From positions 248,001-312,000 of the forward strand of contig NZ_VEED01000004.1 of the NCBI RefSeq assembly GCF_007678255.1: 64,000 bases of DNA. Reading direction: 5' to 3'. Made by a program: the position numbers and the translations under genes. The notes beneath the pieces are model-generated. The model saw nothing but the letters and a program-made list of their open reading frames with translations, was not told the DNA's origin and ran no database searches. Origin of the DNA: Bacillus sp. X1(2014) (lineage in GTDB: Bacteria > Bacillota > Bacilli > Bacillales_B > DSM-18226). Below, piece by piece: positions 26,152 to 34,842 of the stretch (its first letter is position 1; every line of letters starts with the position of its first letter).

Positions 26152-27822
26152 ATGAATAAAAAAAAGCTGATCCTGTTTTACTTAATTACAAGTATTATTT
26201 GGATCTTTGGGTCCAATTATTTAATTGAAAAGTTTATCCCATCTTCAATAGTTGGTGTGGTTGAAAGGGTAAAAGAGATGCTATATATTTTGGTTACTGG
26301 AGGATTTCTTTATTTTTTTATCAGTAAAAAAGAAGAATTATCTGTTTCCCAGGAAGATCAAAAACGGTTATCTACATTAATCAATTCAATGGTTGATTTT
26401 GTTAATTTTAAAGATGGAGAAGGCAGATGGATTGAAGCCAATGAATTTGGGTTACAATTGTTTCACCTGAAGAATGTGGATTATAGAGGAAAAAGAGACT
26501 CTGAATTAGCCAATTATACTGACTTTTATGGTGATGCCCTTCGATATTGTGAAATTTCTGATGAAGAGGCTTGGAATAATCGGACCATTACCCGTATTGA
26601 GGAAGTCCTTCCTGTCCCAGACGGGTCAACAAGAATCTTTGACACAATCAAAGTGCCGCTATTTAATAGTGATGGCAGCCGCCAAGGTTTAGTCATTATC
26701 GGACGTGACATCACCGAGAAAAAGGAAATGGCGTTAAAATTGGCAGAAAGTCAGCAACAATATAAATCACTATTCGAATACAGTCCAGATATTGTATATA
26801 TGATGGATCTGAGTGGAACGGTTACCAATTTAAACTCACAATATGATGTCATTACCGGCTTCAAACGTGAAGAAATAATAGGAAAAAACATTAAGAATTT
26901 GCTACCAAAAAAATATGTAAGGTATCTACCTAAATTTATTTCCACAGTTGTGGAAGAAATTAAACCAGTCATGTATGAGATCAACATTCCACATGCAAAC
27001 GGGAATCGAATTATCTTAAAATGTACCTCACTCCCAATCATTATTAATGGGAATATTGCTGGAATAATTGGCTATGGCAGTGATGTCACTAAATTAAGGG
27101 AAACAGAAGAGCGTCTTCGAAGGACAGAAAAGTTATCAATTGTGGGTGAATTATCTGCAAGTGTAGCTCATGAAATTAGGAATCCGCTGACATCTTTAAA
27201 AGGGTTTGTACAGCTTTTACAAATGGAAGATGGAAAGCATGATTACTATTATCAAATCATGTTAGACGAATTAAACCGGATCAATCATATTGTTGGCGAG
27301 CTATTGCTATTGGCTAAACCGCAGATCATAAAATATACCAAGGCAAACCTCCAAAAGATATTGAAGGATGTCATTTCACTATTAAGCACAGAAGCTAGTT
27401 TATATAATGTCCAAATCGACTCCTCATTTATAGAAAATGAAATAGTCATTGAGTGTGAACCCAACCAACTCAAGCAATTATTTATCAATCTTATTAAAAA
27501 TTCAATTGAAGCTTCACCAAAGGGCGGAACTGTTTCCATTGATTTAGAACAGTCAGAAGAAAATAAGGTGGTAATCACTATTAATGACACTGGCTGCGGG
27601 ATTTCAAAAGAAAGATTAGAGAAAATTGGCGAACCATTCTATTCTTCTAAAGAAAAAGGGACAGGGCTAGGATTAACGGTAAGTTTCAAGATTGTTCAAT
27701 CGCACCAAGGCACGATTCATTTCGACAGTGAAAAAAATCATGGGACATCGGTCCAGATAGCTCTGCCTGTTAAACAAAATACTCCGAAGGATACCCACCG
27801 ATTGGGCAATGAGTATGTATAA
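26152..27822 (+). CDS. PAS-domain sensor histidine kinase (sporulation-kinase-like)
   Basis: A 556-residue membrane kinase. Two N-terminal helices (about residues 5-25 and 45-62), a short linker, two PAS domains (about 73-190 and 200-325), a HisKA domain with phosphorylatable His340 in SVAHEIRNPLTS, and a HATPase domain with N box (LFINLIKNSIEAS), G1 box (DTGCGIS) and GTGLGL. The architecture and H-box resemble orphan sporulation kinases (KinB/KinC/KinE types) that feed the Spo0A phosphorelay. No response regulator gene is adjacent, consistent with an orphan kinase. The signal is unknown. Confidence 0.88.
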   Translation: MNKKKLILFYLITSIIWIFGSNYLIEKFIPSSIVGVVERVKEMLYILVTGGFLYFFISKKEELSVSQEDQKRLSTLINSMVDFVNFKDGEGRWIEANEFGLQLFHLKNVDYRGKRDSELANYTDFYGDALRYCEISDEEAWNNRTITRIEEVLPVPDGSTRIFDTIKVPLFNSDGSRQGLVIIGRDITEKKEMALKLAESQQQYKSLFEYSPDIVYMMDLSGTVTNLNSQYDVITGFKREEIIGKNIKNLLPKKYVRYLPKFISTVVEEIKPVMYEINIPHANGNRIILKCTSLPIIINGNIAGIIGYGSDVTKLRETEERLRRTEKLSIVGELSASVAHEIRNPLTSLKGFVQLLQMEDGKHDYYYQIMLDELNRINHIVGELLLLAKPQIIKYTKANLQKILKDVISLLSTEASLYNVQIDSSFIENEIVIECEPNQLKQLFINLIKNSIEASPKGGTVSIDLEQSEENKVVITINDTGCGISKERLEKIGEPFYSSKEKGTGLGLTVSFKIVQSHQGTIHFDSEKNHGTSVQIALPVKQNTPKDTHRLGNEYV

Positions 27823-27832
27823 CAAAATGTTT

Positions 27833-27865
27833 AAGCCCGCGTTATCATGCCGGGCTTTTCTTTTT
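27833..27865. terminator. bidirectional terminator
   Basis: AAGCCCG (27833-27839) and CGGGCTT (27851-27857) with an 11-nt loop, followed by TTCTTTTT. It lies between the convergent kinase gene and the germination operon. Confidence 0.8.
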
Positions 27866-28951
27866 CTTCCTATTCCGAAAGAAAGCAATAATTAGTAACG
27901 AAGACGGGATGATAATTTGAAATGGCCAATGCAAATAAAGCGGGACTAAAACTAAACCTTCCTTAATATGTTCTGCATAATTGGATGCAATGGTAACGGA
28001 TGCAAATAAAACAATAAGGCCTAAAGGAAACCCTATTTTGCGTTGATTCGGAATTCGAAAGATATCTGCTGCACCAGCAACTGCTGCATAAAAGTAGATG
28101 GCAATCTTAAAAAAACCTCCAATTACTAGATAGAGCATAAATAATACATCTAATCGTTCGATAAAATCGGCAATTTGAATCCTTCCTACTGTAGTTAAGA
28201 GCGGGAAAGTAGACCGATGAAAGAGTGCTACACCTAATACAGATATATTTACTACCACTGTGATGGTAATATTTATTCCACTTAAGATCATCCCACCTAA
28301 ACAAACAATCTTTGCCTTCTTTTTATCTCTTAGGAATGGAAGAAGCATAGTAAAAACGACCATTTCCCCAAAAGGAAAGGTAATGGTCTGAGTTAGAAAT
28401 GTTTTTATGACAGGTTTCAACCCATTTTCTAAAATTGGTTTTAAGTTTCCTAAATGAATCAAACCCGAAAAGACAATTAACAACATCCCTAATATCGCCG
28501 TCAAGTAGACAACGCCGAAGAAAATTTCTCCAACCCGCGCTAATACTTCAAACCCTTTATGGATGCCATAAATAATCGTAATAATCATTAAGGAATTGAT
28601 AACAAATAATGGAGTACTATTATAAATGGTTGAAGATAATAATTCTCCAAAATCGCGTAATACCCTTGAAGCACAATATAAAAAATAGACAACATATAAT
28701 ACCCCAATAAACCGTCCAAGCCATTTCCCTATTATTTCTTGAAGATAACTAGTTAAGGGTAGGTCAGGATAGTACACAAATAATCGATAATAAACATAAA
28801 AGACCATTAATCCACCGGTTAAACCCAACAATACAGCGATCCAGGCATCCTGTTTGGCACCTGATGCAATCCCAACCAGAATAGCACTGCCCATTTCAAA
28901 TAATACAACTAGGACAAATAATTGGGTTGTACTAATTTTTACTTTTTCCAT
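27845..28951 (-). CDS. GerB-family spore germination protein (second B subunit)
   Basis: A 368-residue APC-superfamily-like membrane protein with ten predicted helices, the length of GerAB/GerBB/GerKB. In germinant receptors the B subunit recognises the germinant in the spore inner membrane. It is closely similar along its whole length to the product of the upstream gene (29027-30133); for example both contain RVLRDFGELL, TIIYGIHKGFEVLARV and TIASN followed by an acidic stretch. The last gene of a four-gene A-C-B-B operon. A G-rich ribosome binding site (seven G) lies about 21 nt before the start. Confidence 0.9.
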   Translation of the reverse strand: MEKVKISTTQLFVLVVLFEMGSAILVGIASGAKQDAWIAVLLGLTGGLMVFYVYYRLFVYYPDLPLTSYLQEIIGKWLGRFIGVLYVVYFLYCASRVLRDFGELLSSTIYNSTPLFVINSLMIITIIYGIHKGFEVLARVGEIFFGVVYLTAILGMLLIVFSGLIHLGNLKPILENGLKPVIKTFLTQTITFPFGEMVVFTMLLPFLRDKKKAKIVCLGGMILSGINITITVVVNISVLGVALFHRSTFPLLTTVGRIQIADFIERLDVLFMLYLVIGGFFKIAIYFYAAVAGAADIFRIPNQRKIGFPLGLIVLFASVTIASNYAEHIKEGLVLVPLYLHWPFQIIIPSSLLIIAFFRNRKKKKSPA

Positions 28952-29026
28952 TTACGTATGTTCCCCCCCTTAGAAGGGTTATTGATTACATCTAAGCAAT
29001 ATGGATTATTCAAAAACCATTTCACA

Positions 29027-30133
29027 TTAAGCTGGGCATGTTTTTTTCTTTCGATTACGAAAAAAAGCAATGATTAGTAAGATGGAGGGAATGATAATTT
29101 GAAATGGCCACGACAGAAAAATCAAAACAAAAACAGTACCCTCTCTTATAAATTCTGCAAAATTAGAGGCAATAGTTATCGAACCAAAAAGTACGATCAT
29201 CCCAATTGGAAACACCAGCTTGCGTTGATTTTTAAACTCAAAGATATCAGCAGCACCGGCCACCGCAGCATAATAAAAAATAGCAATTTTAAAGAAACCG
29301 CCAATAATTAAATAGAGCATAAATAATACATCTAATCGTTCAAGAAAATCGGCAATTTGGATTTTCCCTATTGTAGTTAATAAGGGAAAAGTAGATCGAT
29401 GAAAGAGACCTACGCCTAATACAGAAATATTTACTACAGTTGTAATGGTGATGTTAATCCCCGCTAATATCATCCCGCCTAAACAAACGAGTTTAGCCTT
29501 TTTTTTATCATTTAAAAACGGAAGCAGCATCGTAAAGACAACCATTTCTCCAAAGGGAAAGGTGAGGGTTGTCTTTAAAAATGTTTTAATAACAGGTTTC
29601 CATCCGTTTTCTAAGATTGGGGTGAGATTACCCAAATGAATTAAACCAGAAAAGGTAATTAGCAACATGCCGAATATCGCTGTAATGTAGACAATTCCAA
29701 AATAAATTTCGCAAACTCGTGCTAATACTTCAAACCCCTTATGGATCCCATAGATAATAGTTACAACCATTAAGGTATTGATTACAAATAGTGGTGTACT
29801 ATTATATATCGTTGTGGTTAATAACTCTCCAAAATCTCGCAATACCCTTGATGCGATATAGATAAAATAGACTATATATAAAAAACCAATAACCTTTCCA
29901 AACCATTTTCCTATTATTTTTTGAAGATAACTCGTTAAGGGCAGGTCAGGATAGTACATATATAGACGATAATAAATAAAAAAGACAATGATTCCGCCAA
30001 CTAAGCCGAACAATATAGCGATCCAGGCGTCCTGTTTCGCTTCTGATCCGGGACTAAGGAGAAGTGCGCTGCCCATTTCAAACAATACAATAAGCACGAA
30101 TAATTGGAATCCACTTATTTTTGCCCTTTCCAT
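29027..30133 (-). CDS. GerB-family spore germination protein (first B subunit)
   Basis: A 368-residue paralogue of the protein encoded downstream, same ten-helix layout and same length. Tandem duplication is the simplest explanation. Both copies look intact, so the operon may encode receptors with two germinant specificities sharing A and C subunits. The upstream untranslated region has a run of ten G (complement of 30142-30151) that includes the probable Shine-Dalgarno sequence, an unusually long homopolymer. The C-terminal NRKKKTCPA differs slightly from the paralogue tail NRKKKKSPA. Confidence 0.9.
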   Translation of the reverse strand: MERAKISGFQLFVLIVLFEMGSALLLSPGSEAKQDAWIAILFGLVGGIIVFFIYYRLYMYYPDLPLTSYLQKIIGKWFGKVIGFLYIVYFIYIASRVLRDFGELLTTTIYNSTPLFVINTLMVVTIIYGIHKGFEVLARVCEIYFGIVYITAIFGMLLITFSGLIHLGNLTPILENGWKPVIKTFLKTTLTFPFGEMVVFTMLLPFLNDKKKAKLVCLGGMILAGINITITTVVNISVLGVGLFHRSTFPLLTTIGKIQIADFLERLDVLFMLYLIIGGFFKIAIFYYAAVAGAADIFEFKNQRKLVFPIGMIVLFGSITIASNFAEFIREGTVFVLIFLSWPFQIIIPSILLIIAFFRNRKKKTCPA

Positions 30134-30141
30134 TTCGAGCG

Positions 30142-30151
30142 CCCCCCCCCC
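30142..30151 (-). repeat. ten-base poly-G tract at a ribosome binding site
   Basis: Ten consecutive C on the plus strand (G in the mRNA) lie 8-17 nt upstream of the first gerB start. They form the only plausible Shine-Dalgarno region of that gene. Homopolymers of this length are prone to slippage. Confidence 0.7.
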
Positions 30152-30168
30152 TCATTCCATATCCATCA

Positions 30169-31380
30169 TTATTTATTAATATCTGACCAAAACGGATTCG
30201 TTCGAACCCCTTCACGTCGGACGTAAGAATCCACCTTAATATTCACCTCAAGGTCTGCAAAATCATTGTTCCAATCTCCCTTTAACTTTTTCCATAGGAC
30301 AGGATTGGCTTTATGAACTACATCACCAAACCCGAAGATATCGCACTTTAGCCGCTTCACTTCCTTCACAGTCGACTGTACTTCTTTCTTAATTGCTTTC
30401 TCCGTTAACTTTTCAATTTTTCCTATCGTTTTTGGATCCATCAAATTAATAGCTGTATTGGCTTCACTTACCCAGCCCTCGTTCTCAATCTTTATATTAA
30501 TAACGGGTTTTCCGTTTTTAAATTCCGTCGAAACCTTGGTTTTTGACCGAATAGGGACAATACTAAGGGCATTTTTCTTCCCATTCCATTTAAGCGTAAT
30601 ATCGGTACTCTTGGCTTTATTTAAAATCCAAATGACCCCACGAGACTTTTTACTTTCAATCCAATCAATCAATGCCCCATCTTTAATGACAGCTAGTCCA
30701 TCTGCTGCGAGAAAAGCATCGGTGGTTGTTTTTTGCAAATTGGTTGCCTTGTTGGCTTCTTCTTTCATACCAATTAGTTTATACCCATTTAAAATCGGTT
30801 CTTTCCCGTTTCCTACGATTCCGTCAATCAAATCATCAATACTTATACTCATATTCTCCCCTTTCATTGCTTCAGTAAATTTTAACTCTTTAGTAATTTT
30901 GGTAACGGGTAGTTTATCAAGAATGGTCAGAGTAGTGACGATTTCCTCTGCGGTAGAATCTCTTGCAATAACGATCTCTGTCGTAGTTCTAAACTCTGGG
31001 TCCCTTGCAAAGGCATCCAACATTTTAAGCATTGAAGTTCTATCCCTAGCGACTTCTTCACTTACAACCACTAAATTGGTATGTGCATAATATAGCCGTC
31101 GTGAAACCTTTTTCGTTGCATTTCTCGCTGCTTCCGTTATCGTCCTACCAGTGCTTCTATAAACGGCAATCGGCAGACCTTGACCTCCTCCAGTTTGTCC
31201 TGCTGAAACGTTCCCAGGATTAACAAGCTGAAACGAGACATGGTACATATCATCATCTTCCCGATCAATACCAAGTGCCGTCACAAAGGCCAAATCTGTG
31301 AGCTCTTTCTGATTCCAACATGCACTGAGGATCGGCATAGTCATTATTAAAACCAAAATAACAAGCAAGCATTTTTTCAT
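30169..31380 (-). CDS. GerC-family spore germination lipoprotein
   Basis: A 403-residue precursor. Signal peptide with lipobox MPILSAC, giving lipid-modified Cys21, followed directly by WNQKELTDLAFVTALGIDRE, the conserved start of mature GerAC/GerBC/GerKC. It is the lipoprotein subunit of the germinant receptor, anchored on the outer face of the inner spore membrane. The start codon overlaps the gerA stop by one base (TAATG). Gene order A-C-B-B matches gerK-like operons, with an extra B gene. Confidence 0.92.
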   Translation of the reverse strand: MKKCLLVILVLIMTMPILSACWNQKELTDLAFVTALGIDREDDDMYHVSFQLVNPGNVSAGQTGGGQGLPIAVYRSTGRTITEAARNATKKVSRRLYYAHTNLVVVSEEVARDRTSMLKMLDAFARDPEFRTTTEIVIARDSTAEEIVTTLTILDKLPVTKITKELKFTEAMKGENMSISIDDLIDGIVGNGKEPILNGYKLIGMKEEANKATNLQKTTTDAFLAADGLAVIKDGALIDWIESKKSRGVIWILNKAKSTDITLKWNGKKNALSIVPIRSKTKVSTEFKNGKPVINIKIENEGWVSEANTAINLMDPKTIGKIEKLTEKAIKKEVQSTVKEVKRLKCDIFGFGDVVHKANPVLWKKLKGDWNNDFADLEVNIKVDSYVRREGVRTNPFWSDINK

Positions 31381-32984
31381 TACTCTTCACCATTTTTAGA
31401 TTGATTTTCCGATTGCTTTGGAGGCTGTGGCTTTTGATTTTCCCCAGTCCTTTTAATATTTCCTTTACTAATAAACATGGGTCTATTTTTCATTGCCCAG
31501 ACAGGAAAACGAACAAATGCATCTTGTTGATTATGAAGGTTAAAAGGTGCGAGCGGCATCATGTATGGAATTCCAAATGAACGAAGTGAACATAAATGGA
31601 TCGTCATGAACATAAGCCCTAACATGATTCCATAAAATCCTAAAATTGTCGCTAATCCCATTAGAACAAAGCGAATTAATCTTGCTGCAATGGCCATAGC
31701 AAAAACAGGGGTGGAAAAATTTGCGATCGCCGTGATGGAAACAACAATAACCATGACAGGAGAAACAAATCCCGCCTGTACGGCTGCCTGGCCAATTACG
31801 AGCGCCCCTACAATTGATACAGCTTGACCAACTGCTCTTGGAAGCCTTAAACCAGCTTCCCTTAATATTTCAAACGTTACTTCCATGATTAATGCCTCAA
31901 CAAAGGCTGGAAATGGAACACTTTCACGTTGAGCAGCAATAGCAATGGCCATAGTGGTTGGAATCATTTCTTGATGAAAAGTAGTCGCAGCAATATAAAC
32001 AGAAGGCCCAATAACTGCGATAAGGAATGCCAAAATTCTTAACAATCGTATCCCAGTTGAAATGTCAAACCGTGAATAGTAATCATCCGGCGCTTGGAAA
32101 AATTGAATAAAAATAGCTGGAACAGTTACAACAAACGGAGTTCCATCGACAACTATGGCAATTCTCCCCTCCAATAAATGGGATGTCACGACATCCGGTC
32201 TTTCTGAATGGTACGTTGTTGGGAATGTTGTCCAAGTTTGATCTTCAATCAATTGCTCTATATAACCAGAGGCAAGGATGGAATCAATATTGATTCGCTG
32301 TAGCCTTTCTTTAACTTCTCCAACAATTTTGTCATTGGCAATTCCATTAATATAAAGGATTGCGATGTCAGTTTGGGAAACAGTACCTAGTTTCATGGAA
32401 TCGACCCGTAAATTGGGACTTTTTATACGACGCCGTATTAAAGCAGTATTCGTCCGGAGTGTCTCTGTAAACGAATCTTTTGGACCTCGTATCGACAATT
32501 GGGTTGAGGGTTCAGAAATGGCCCGCTTTTCCCATCCTTTGGTTTCGCCGCTAATTGCTTTGTTGCAACCTTGCAAAAAGATGACTGTATTTCCAGAAAA
32601 CAATGAATCAAATACTTGATTCCAATTTTCAATGGTCTTCACATTTCCTAGTGCCATTGCTTCATCCATCATGAATTGAAAAATATCTATCGGTCCTTCG
32701 GGTACTTTTGTTTCTATCACTGATTCTAGAATATAGTCTGCAATGCTTTGATCACTAGCCAATCCGTCAATAAAAACAAGTCCGCCTTTATGGGAACCAA
32801 TCTTAAACTCGCGAACGTTTACATCGCTACTATTGCCAGTTTCCTCTTTTAAATGAGAGATATTCTCTTGATAATCCCTAAGAATAGGCAAGTCCTCTGG
32901 TTTTTGCGGATCTTGTTTTTGCCTATAATTATCTTCCTGTCTCTTTTTTTGTTTATTTTTGAGCATTTTAGACAAAATCGACAC
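31380..32984 (-). CDS. GerA-family spore germination protein
   Basis: About 534 residues. A soluble N-terminal half of roughly 260 residues is followed by a membrane domain with about five or six helices (for example DDYYSRFDISTGIRLLRIL, then QRESVPFPAFVEALIMEVTFE, the latter conserved through the family; quoted in part), and a Lys/Gln/Asn-rich C-terminal tail. This is the A subunit of a nutrient germinant receptor, now viewed as an ion-channel-like component. I start it at GTG 32984, with GAGGTGG 5 nt upstream; the in-frame GTG at 32993 overlaps that site. First gene of the operon, presumably under forespore control. Confidence 0.92.
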   Translation of the reverse strand: MSILSKMLKNKQKKRQEDNYRQKQDPQKPEDLPILRDYQENISHLKEETGNSSDVNVREFKIGSHKGGLVFIDGLASDQSIADYILESVIETKVPEGPIDIFQFMMDEAMALGNVKTIENWNQVFDSLFSGNTVIFLQGCNKAISGETKGWEKRAISEPSTQLSIRGPKDSFTETLRTNTALIRRRIKSPNLRVDSMKLGTVSQTDIAILYINGIANDKIVGEVKERLQRINIDSILASGYIEQLIEDQTWTTFPTTYHSERPDVVTSHLLEGRIAIVVDGTPFVVTVPAIFIQFFQAPDDYYSRFDISTGIRLLRILAFLIAVIGPSVYIAATTFHQEMIPTTMAIAIAAQRESVPFPAFVEALIMEVTFEILREAGLRLPRAVGQAVSIVGALVIGQAAVQAGFVSPVMVIVVSITAIANFSTPVFAMAIAARLIRFVLMGLATILGFYGIMLGLMFMTIHLCSLRSFGIPYMMPLAPFNLHNQQDAFVRFPVWAMKNRPMFISKGNIKRTGENQKPQPPKQSENQSKNGEE

Positions 32985-33085
32985 AAAATCCACCTCGCTT
33001 ACTATTATTTATAACTTTTCACCCATTATTGGATATATTGCCCAATGGTTACCACTTTATCCCATTGAGAACGGTTTAAATCAAG

Positions 33086-33092
33086 CATAATA
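33086..33092 (+). promoter_or_regulatory. sigmaG-like -10 element (CATAATA)
   Basis: GCATAATA matches the sigmaG/sigmaF-type -10 core and lies about 75 nt upstream of the small two-TM gene, divergent from the gerA operon. The -35 region (TTGAGAA near 33066) is a weak match, so this is tentative. Confidence 0.3.
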
Positions 33093-33163
33093 AACATTTT
33101 TAAACTGGGATAAGGAACTGCTTAGAACCAAACAATAAGGACAATATGATCCCAAAAGGTGTG

Positions 33164-33406
33164 ATGAGGTTGAAAATATTTTTTGTATCGGGCTTATTGG
33201 CGACTTTTAGTGTAATCCTAATTGTTTCACTAGATCTTTTAATGGGTATTGGCATACCAGGAATTATTTGGAAGGCGATAAACCCTTTTAAAGTAATGGA
33301 ACCCGCTGAATATGTAATTATTTTTTTATTTCTTTTGTTTTACGTCATCGATACCTTTGGTAGTTATTTAAATAAGAAAAAGGAAAAACAGAATCCGACC
33401 AATTAA
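33164..33406 (+). CDS. small two-helix membrane protein, possible germinant receptor D subunit
   Basis: About 80 residues with two hydrophobic helices (about 3-23 and 48-67) and a Lys-rich tail (NKKKEKQNP). It is transcribed divergently from gerA with a 180-bp gap. Some germinant receptor loci (gerU, gerK) carry a small two-TM 'D' gene that tunes germination; size, topology and position fit that class, but there is no diagnostic motif. The start is ambiguous among ATG 33146, GTG 33161 and ATG 33164; AAAGGTG at 33155-33161 favours 33164. It is separated from the convergent 33425 gene by a terminator. Confidence 0.5.
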   Translation: MRLKIFFVSGLLATFSVILIVSLDLLMGIGIPGIIWKAINPFKVMEPAEYVIIFLFLLFYVIDTFGSYLNKKKEKQNPTN

Positions 33407-33409
33407 AAA

Positions 33410-33447
33410 AGATAAGAGCCTCCCTTATAATGGAAGGCCCTTATCTG
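33410..33447. terminator. bidirectional terminator
   Basis: AGATAAG ... GCCTCCC pairs with GGAAGGC ... CTTATCT across 33410-33447, flanked by A-run and T-rich sequence, between two convergent small genes. Confidence 0.75.
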
Positions 33448-33652
33448 ACTTCGTTTTTGATAATACTTTTTCCCTTTTCTGGAACAACCTCTTGATTAAA
33501 CCAACCGTACCTAATACTAGTTTACTCAACCATCTCCTTTTCCCTTTTATATTCGGCCCATACACATACCGATTCCAAAAATAATAGAAAAATTCCTCAA
33601 CTACAAGTAATAGGACGAACAATAGTACCGAAATAATGATCCAAAACCACAT
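33425..33652 (-). CDS. small membrane protein of unknown function
   Basis: A 75-residue protein with one hydrophobic N-terminal helix (about residues 2-20, rich in Leu, Val, Ile) followed by an aromatic patch (FFYYFWNRYVYGP) and a strongly basic C-terminal half (KGKRRW, KRLFQKREK). The C-terminal codons overlap the terminator. Such N-in or N-out single-span basic proteins are common in Bacillus, but I do not recognise this one. The upstream bases include AGGAGTCC, a fair ribosome binding site about 3-8 nt before the ATG. Confidence 0.55.
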   Translation of the reverse strand: MWFWIIISVLLFVLLLVVEEFFYYFWNRYVYGPNIKGKRRWLSKLVLGTVGLIKRLFQKREKVLSKTKSDKGLPL

Positions 33653-33852
33653 TTTAAGGACTCCTTTTCAAACAGATGATTATTCATATTCGATAAACCT
33701 CTGAAAAGTACGATCAAAATCATGCGCAGTTCAACATGGAACTATCTGGATATTCTTATTTTAGCAAATACTCACTAAATTGTGGACCTTTAGGTAAATT
33801 TTGTTGTATTTTTATTTTGAGTCGCGAAATTTTTTAGGAGGGGATTTATTAT

Positions 33853-34797
33853 ATGGAATATCGTCGCTTGGGAAACACTGGCTTAAAGGTAAGTGAAATA
33901 AGCTTAGGAAGCTGGCTTACATATGGAGGCTATGTAGAGGAACAAAATGCTTCTGCTTCAATCGATAAAGCCTACGAATTAGGGATTAACTTTTTTGATA
34001 CTGCCAATGTTTATATGCGAGGGGAAGCTGAAATCGTAGTAGGTAAGGCACTGAAAAAATATATACGTGATTCTTATGTATTGGCTACTAAAGTTTTCTG
34101 GCCAATGGGTGATGGTCCGAATGATAAAGGATTATCTCGTAAGCATGTTATTGAACAATGCCATGCTAGTCTTAAACGTCTTAACACTGATTATGTAGAC
34201 ATTTATTATTGCCATCGTTATGACCCTCAAACACCGCTCGACGAAACTTTACGTGCACTTGATGATTTAGTCCGTCAGGGGAAAGTCTTATATGTTGGTG
34301 TAAGTGAGTGGACAGCTGAACAAATTTCCGAAGCTGTTCATCTTGCCGATAAAAAGCTGCTGGACCGCATAGTAGTCAATCAGCCGCAATACAGCATGCT
34401 GCAACGTTATATTGAAAAAGAAGTACTGCCTGTAAGTGAAAAGCATGGAATTGGCCAGGTTGTCTGGTCCCCGCTTGCCCAGGGTGTGCTAACTGGAAAA
34501 TATATAAAAGGCCAACAAGCTCCAACAGGGAGCCGGGCTTCACAGGAAAAATACAGCAATCTTTTTGGTTTGTTAACGGATGAGAACCTTGATAAAGTAG
34601 AACTTTTAAAAGATGTTGCCCAAGACAATGACCTTTCCCTCGCTAATCTTGCCCTTGCTTGGATCTTGCGGCAAAAGAATGTAGCAAGTGCACTTGTCGG
34701 GGCAAGCCGTCCCGAGCAATTGGAAGAAAACGTGAAAGCATCGGGTGTTAAGCTAAATGATGAAACTCTGGCAAGAATTGAAGATATTCTAAGATAA
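33853..34797 (+). CDS. aldo/keto reductase (Kv-beta/YhdN-like)
   Basis: A 314-residue TIM-barrel oxidoreductase. The AKR catalytic residues can be placed: Asp and Tyr in FDTANVYMRG, Lys in LATKVFW and His in YYCHRYDP. The NADPH-binding segment near the end (VASALVGASRPEQLEEN) is also typical. It belongs to the voltage-gated K+ channel beta subunit-like group common in bacteria. It reduces aldehydes and ketones; the physiological substrate is unknown. TTAGGAGGGG precedes the ATG by about 9 nt. Monocistronic, with its own terminator. Confidence 0.9.
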   Translation: MEYRRLGNTGLKVSEISLGSWLTYGGYVEEQNASASIDKAYELGINFFDTANVYMRGEAEIVVGKALKKYIRDSYVLATKVFWPMGDGPNDKGLSRKHVIEQCHASLKRLNTDYVDIYYCHRYDPQTPLDETLRALDDLVRQGKVLYVGVSEWTAEQISEAVHLADKKLLDRIVVNQPQYSMLQRYIEKEVLPVSEKHGIGQVVWSPLAQGVLTGKYIKGQQAPTGSRASQEKYSNLFGLLTDENLDKVELLKDVAQDNDLSLANLALAWILRQKNVASALVGASRPEQLEENVKASGVKLNDETLARIEDILR

Positions 34798-34802
34798 AGA
34801 TG

Positions 34803-34838
34803 ATGCCTCTGGCTGCGTATCCAGAGGCATTTCTTATT
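34803..34838. terminator. bidirectional terminator
   Basis: Perfect 10-bp stem ATGCCTCTGG (34803-34812) and CCAGAGGCAT (34821-34830) followed by TTTCTTATTTTT; between the convergent aldo/keto reductase and MFS genes. Confidence 0.88.
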
Positions 34839-34842
34839 TTTA

